Of a stretch of 64,000 nucleotides of DNA, positions 59,301 to 64,000 are shown piece by piece. Source of the stretch: Cristatella mucedo (Eukaryota > Bryozoa > Phylactolaemata > Cristatellidae). Where the stretch lies: assembly GCA_009760855.2 (NCBI GenBank), contig WPIO01000014.1:6123001-6187000 (forward strand), written 5' to 3'. The notes under the pieces are model-generated. The model was given only the letters and a program-made list of their open reading frames with translations. It did no database searches and was not told the DNA's origin. The stretch's first letter is position 1, and every line of letters starts with the position of its first letter. A program made the translations under genes and the position numbers.

Positions 59301-61307
59301 CTACTACGCGGTAGTGTACTCATTTTTCACGACCCGTGATGTGGATTTTGAGTCATTCAGCAAGCAATCCTTTCTTGCTTACGGCAAGCAAGAGTGATAG
59401 CTGCTGAGGCCTTTCTACTGAAATATTAAATTACCTTAGCTCTTTTTGTTTTAATTTAAAAGTGAGCTGATCTCTTAACTCTTGACTATCTAGCTAAAAG
59501 AAAGAAAATAGGAATCGTTAATAAAGTAAAAGAAACTGTGGTGCCTGCCAATAATTTTCGGAAATTAGGATAGACAGAATTCCCTAGACTATATACAATA
59601 TATCCATAATTAGATGGCTTGCTTCATCCTATTACAGCTAGGGCAATTTCTTGGTAAACTTGATGCCATCATCTGGTAAAGCATGCACATACATAATAGA
59701 GGTATATCAGATTTCAGCTATGTACTCTGGTATTGGCACAGGAAGGGCCAAGGTGAGCTCCGTATAGGTATATGTAATCTCTGTTCGATGGCCACTGCGC
59801 CCATGGCAACTAAATTCAAAAGTCACTATAATAAGCTTACGACACGATTACAAGGCAGGGTTAAAGAATACCACTAACTTTCAACAACCATACACGTGTC
59901 TTCTTTCTAATCACCATCTAGCAATAGTAATAAACTGAAGCACGATAAGGGAACATATAAAAGAGAGGTATCAAGGACAAATTAATCTGGCCATCCGAAC
60001 ACCTAGACAATGTATAAAGCCATGAAATCTATTGCTCGTCATACAGAAATTAGGCAGTCGTAGTACTTCAGAGCAACAAAATGGGTAACAAAACAAAGCA
60101 AACTTTAGAAATCGTCGGATACTGTCAATATTATCAATACAATCAGCATTATATGGTGAAGATAACCACTAGCTATTGGTACCTTTCGAGACTGGTGCAA
60201 AGGAAAGTACAGGTTCCAACATTTGAAAACTAGCATTCTGCGACATACTAAGTCGGCATTACAACCACTAAATGAGCATTTGAAGACCATGCATATTGGT
60301 TTGCACCAGATCCATTGCAATAACTTTACCCAGTTAAGGTGCATAAAGATCACGTGGGCGAATCTTAAATTACTGGTTCTGGTGTGAAAGGCGGCAGCAG
60401 GATTCTCACCATGAGGTTAGCAGTGTATTACAAAAAGGAGAGGCAGCCACAGCCACCTATAAGGCACTACTAATACAACAACAAACAAGTCGCGAGGCAG
60501 TACAATCTTCTTAAAAAACATCTCTAACATTAGCTATCTTCGGCAGAAGACTAACACTTACTAGCTGCTCATCTCGGTGCCTAGAGTTGTATGACTATCA
60601 CGAGTAAAAAATCCGGTTATGTTATAGCCACTCTGTTTCAAGTCTTAGCTCCAAAGCCGAAATATTGGTAAGACACACTAAAGACTAGTCACAGGGCATC
60701 AGGGATATGTGCAACAGTCACTTATAGGAAGTTCTTAAAGATCGTTACCTGCAGAAGCTGTCCCTGAATTGCTTCCCCCTGCACCCGATGAAGAAGGCAA
60801 TTCTTCTTCTCCGGCTTGAATTCCACCGGCAGCCTTTAGGTAATGAAGATCCAACTCCTCAGGCACATCGACAGACACATCTACACGGGAGTGACAACAA
60901 CAACCAATTAACAGCAGGCATGCATGCAGCAAGGCAGGCTCCAATACGAGTGATACTGAGTAAGCCAAGTATACAGCAAGTGTTGCCGAAACAAACCGAG
61001 TTTCTTAGGTGACCAGTCATCAGCCAGCGTAAATTTCTGCAGCTGGATAAGCAGATACATCGGAAAGGACACAAGTTTTGACGACCTATATTCCAAGGAA
61101 CAGAAGCTGTGATTAGTTACAAATCTGAGAAAAAGTGATGAACAGGACTAGGATGAAGCGATTTGGTAGCACAAAACTTACTTGGAAGCTTTCGACCGAC
61201 GCTGAAGTGCCGAGCTATAGAAGTCGTCAATCAAATCTAAATTTGCATATGAGTCCAAGCATGACTGCAAAGTAATCCTAGGTCGAACTACATCCTCGGA
61301 GGAGTGA
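53189..61307 (-). CDS. USP5: Ubiquitin carboxyl-terminal hydrolase, USP5 (isopeptidase T) family; C-terminal part, 7 exons
   Basis: Cysteine protease that, in characterised family members, disassembles unanchored polyubiquitin chains. Seven minus-strand exons (61182-61307, 60997-61085, 60749-60880, 58191-58337, 56856-56995, 54457-54589, 53189-53361) give 940 nt and about 312 residues ending in TAA at 53189-53191. Every junction has GT/AG ends and matching phase, and the joined text follows USP5: [56 protein letters not shown]1 with LLDMGF, UBA2 with LMSMGF, and the His box. The GHYVCH histidine is the catalytic base; the catalytic Cys, the zinc-finger UBP domain and the start codon lie above 61.3 kb, outside or undetected. 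Two UBA domains inside the catalytic domain separate USP5/USP13 from other USPs; between those two, the assignment rests on overall wording. No canonical AATAAA was seen just after the stop. Introns range from 96 bp to 2.4 kb. Confidence 0.93.
54457..54589 (-). CDS. USP5: USP5-like exon: end of UBA2 and linker
   Basis: 133-bp exon, acceptor [28 protein letters not shown] completes the third UBA2 helix, then a Ser-rich linker ([20 protein letters not shown]). The linker is the least conserved part and would be flexible. Donor is ACGA|GTATGT; reading past it gives a stop 16 codons on, supporting the splice. Confidence 0.9.
55420..55514 (+). repeat. Solo LINE 3' end in intron
   Basis: GCAGCAAATGTAAAGCGCCTAG, TTCTCTGAGGGTGCTTTATC, AAGTGCATT then (ATT)n. 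One stem base is mutated (GGGTGC). Confidence 0.85.
55590..56040. repeat. Dispersed repeat, copy A2
   Basis: Partner of 13060-13530, same orientation. It follows a LINE end about 75 bp away. Confidence 0.5.
56595..56660 (-). repeat. Damaged solo LINE 3' end in intron
   Basis: AATAATAATAAAAATGCACTTGATAAAGTGCAGAGAACTC then TCTTTCTGGGGGGCTTTACA. Part of the stem is deleted (GCGCCCTC missing). Confidence 0.75.
56856..56995 (-). CDS. USP5: USP5-like exon: UBA1-UBA2 linker and start of UBA2
   Basis: 140-bp exon, acceptor TTTGCTTAG, donor GAAACG|GTAAGT (phase 0 end). [16 protein letters not shown] links the two UBA domains; the joining codon GAT restores the family's DPD. UBA2 begins [20 protein letters not shown] with the MGF loop, ALRET at the end. 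Confidence 0.92.
57240..57500. other. Alternating purine-pyrimidine rich intronic segment
   Basis: Dense in TGTGTATGCATACGTGCACGCA-like text and in ATGCAT / GCATGC words. It lies in the intron between the UBA1 and UBA2 exons. Such sequence can adopt left-handed DNA; here it is also simply low-complexity. Confidence 0.45.
57660..58005. repeat. Dispersed repeat, copy C1 (partner 61965-62450)
   Basis: Shares GGTTTGAGAC-T-T-GTTTTG--CAT, ACATA-AC-AG-CCAGA-CTGGTT-GAGACTATGCA and, after an interruption, TTCTTTAATTTTTTG / TTCTTCAATTCCTTG and CAGAAAAC--GATT. The second copy is interrupted by a LINE 3' end. Confidence 0.55.
58191..58337 (-). CDS. USP5: USP5-like exon: UBA1 domain
   Basis: 147-bp exon, acceptor GGCATTTCAG, donor CCCAG|GTCTGA, phase 1-1. 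[40 protein letters not shown] and LMEHLQDP form the three helices of a UBA with the MGF ubiquitin-binding loop. Confidence 0.93.
58338..60748 (-). other. Intron of the USP5-like gene
   Basis: 2.4 kb, phase 1 on both sides. Only short featureless frames; no repeat of the named families was recognised, apart from a possible SINE B-box relic near 60395 (minus strand GGTGAGAATCCTGC). Confidence 0.7.
60749..60880 (-). CDS. USP5: USP5-like exon: catalytic-domain strand and acidic/Gly-Ser linker
   Basis: 132-bp exon, acceptor CTCCCGTGTAG, donor GCAG|GTAACG, phase 1-1. [19 protein letters not shown] then IQAGEEELP, the family's GEEELP element, then a Gly/Ser-rich linker ([15 protein letters not shown]) leading to UBA1. 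Confidence 0.92.
60997..61085 (-). CDS. USP5: USP5-like exon: catalytic-domain core
   Basis: 89-bp exon, acceptor TGGAATATAG, donor [30 protein letters not shown] and ADDWSPKKL match the FPxYLxIQxxKFT signature of USP5. Flanking introns are short (116 and 96 bp). Confidence 0.92.
61182..61307 (-). CDS. USP5: USP5-like exon: first exon found in the window
   Basis: 126-bp exon, acceptor TTTTCTGTAG, donor TCCAA|GTAAGT. Starts phase 2; [20 protein letters not shown] then [20 protein letters not shown]. The next upstream exon would encode the ubiquitin-contacting region before it; I could not find it between 61308 and 64000. Confidence 0.9.
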
Positions 61308-61511
61308 CTACAGAAAATCAAAGCACGACAGTATAACAAAGTTAGCAACAAGCCGATCATTCCATAGAAAAATTATTATCTTGAGTGTACCGGCCACATA
61401 TCAGCCTAACGTATTTGTAGACCCTAGCAGCACATACTGAATATAGCATTGACAGTGACGATCACTGCCATTTCAAAAAGAGATACTACAGATAAATTGT
61501 GGAGTAGTGAA

Positions 61512-61611
<100 letters not shown>

Positions 61612-61964
61612 GTGCTGACCCGAAAAATCTATGCACCATGAGAATATACAAATCTGAATTGTTGCTGAGTTTTACAAAACCACAGTCAAAAATACTCCGA
61701 CAGGGTAAGATGAATATCATGAAGCAGTAAATGTACCAGATTGTGCATGCTGTCACCTCGGTTGGAGTATTAGGTTCGGAAAAACAGGCACAATCAATTT
61801 GTTTGTCGGTTTCACGTGGGTGCGGAAACAGTTGTGGTTTTCAAATGGCAAATTTGAGCAGCACAATCACAAGACGACGAAGTAAGATTGTTTGGATGTG
61901 CCAGATATACCTCTCTAGAAAATTGCATTTTAACAACTGTGTCACACTAGTTTGGGGAATGTTC

Positions 61965-62450
61965 AAGGTTTGAGACTTCTTGTTTTGCCCATGCACATAC
62001 ACAGGTCAAATCTGGTTTGAGACTATGCAAGAAATCGGTAGTGCAGTAAGAGCAAAAGCCAGCTCACAGCGTTTCTTGATGAAGATTTCAAGTGCCTAGC
62101 GAGATGAATTCTCTGAGGGTGCTATAGCAAATGCATCACCATTATTAAAAAGAGGCGTAGAGCACTACAAAACTTCTTCAGAAGTCTTAGCAAACACGTG
62201 GGATGCCAAAATCGTGGCGGCCTGATGGGTTAGAATGTGTTCCCTGAAATTATGAAACTACAGTTTAACTTAGTGCAAGCATTTAGCATACTGAGATAAA
62301 ATTAAAATATAGTTAAAAGTTAAAACTATAAGTTAAGATTTAAGTTTAAAATTTAAATTGTAATTTAATTTTAAAATTTAAGTTTAAGTTAAAATTTAGG
62401 ACAGTTCTATAGAATTCTTCAATTCCTTGTTTACCAGAAAACGCTGTTTG
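61965..62450. repeat. Dispersed repeat, copy C2, interrupted by a LINE end
   Basis: Partner of 57660-58005. Between its halves lies 62085-62156, a degenerate plus-strand LINE terminus (AAGTGCCTAGCGAGATGAATTCTCTGAGGGTGCTATAGCAAATGCAT then ATTATT). Confidence 0.55.
62300..62402. repeat. TTAAA-rich low-complexity run
   Basis: Irregular alternation of AAGTTAAAATTTAAG-type words on both strands, partly self-complementary. Confidence 0.8.
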
Positions 62451-62625
62451 ATTTTCCTTCCAGTGGCGTCATCGAATTTTAGCATCTCTTCGAACCATAT
62501 CAAAGTTATGGTTGTGAATGCTCAAATTAGCAAGCTGCGAACTCTCGATTGCTGAAAAAATGCCGACGCGGTTGGCGCGATACAGTCTTATGAGTGTGGA
62601 TACTATATGTGTCTAGTAAATCTTA

Positions 62626-64000
<1,375 letters not shown>

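Overview
This is a eukaryotic, almost certainly invertebrate-animal, genomic window: AT-rich, gene-poor and intron-rich. It contains tRNA-derived SINEs, 3' fragments of an L2/CR1-like LINE, long microsatellites and two large tandem duplications. The fibronectin type III (FN3) exons have a wording (WTEV-C-ERNG-I--YTVRY) that I associate with sponge-like basal-metazoan surface proteins. That is only a weak lead on the organism. No bacterial operon, CRISPR array, rRNA or intact tRNA gene was seen.

Right end (53.2-61.3 kb, minus strand): the 3' part of a ubiquitin-specific protease of the USP5/isopeptidase T family. I could assemble seven exons with GT/AG junctions that agree in phase. They encode the end of the catalytic domain, two UBA domains inserted in it, and the terminal His box (GHYVCH...WVIYND). 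The catalytic-Cys half lies beyond the window.

Left half (1-32 kb, minus strand): scattered exons of one or more FN3-bearing surface or secreted proteins. Three 303-bp FN3 exons (phase 1-1) sit one per unit in a 3.39-kb tandem array (1-9.9 kb). A further FN3 domain is split over two exons 7.7 kb apart (13.9 and 21.8 kb) that join in frame. A Ser/Thr-rich phase 1-1 linker exon sits once per complete unit in a second array of 3.33-kb units (24.1-32.3 kb). Common strand and common phase make one long gene plausible, but this is inference.

Middle (32-53 kb): mostly mobile-element debris. It includes many LINE 3' ends, SINEs, a possible solo LTR with TATA box and AATAAA, a frameshifted transposase-like pseudogene with a DNCVGQNK motif (36.4-37.9 kb), a degenerate outlying copy of the second array (38.8 kb), a GC-rich island (48.15-48.9 kb) and a duplicated exon-like segment (48.9/49.5 kb). 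I found no convincing host gene between about 33 and 53 kb.

The most notable points are: two unrelated exon-bearing tandem arrays of nearly equal unit size, each with a homogenised core and decayed edges; FN3 copies that differ mainly at amino-acid-changing sites; and a SINE that carries the same 3' stem-loop as the resident LINE.
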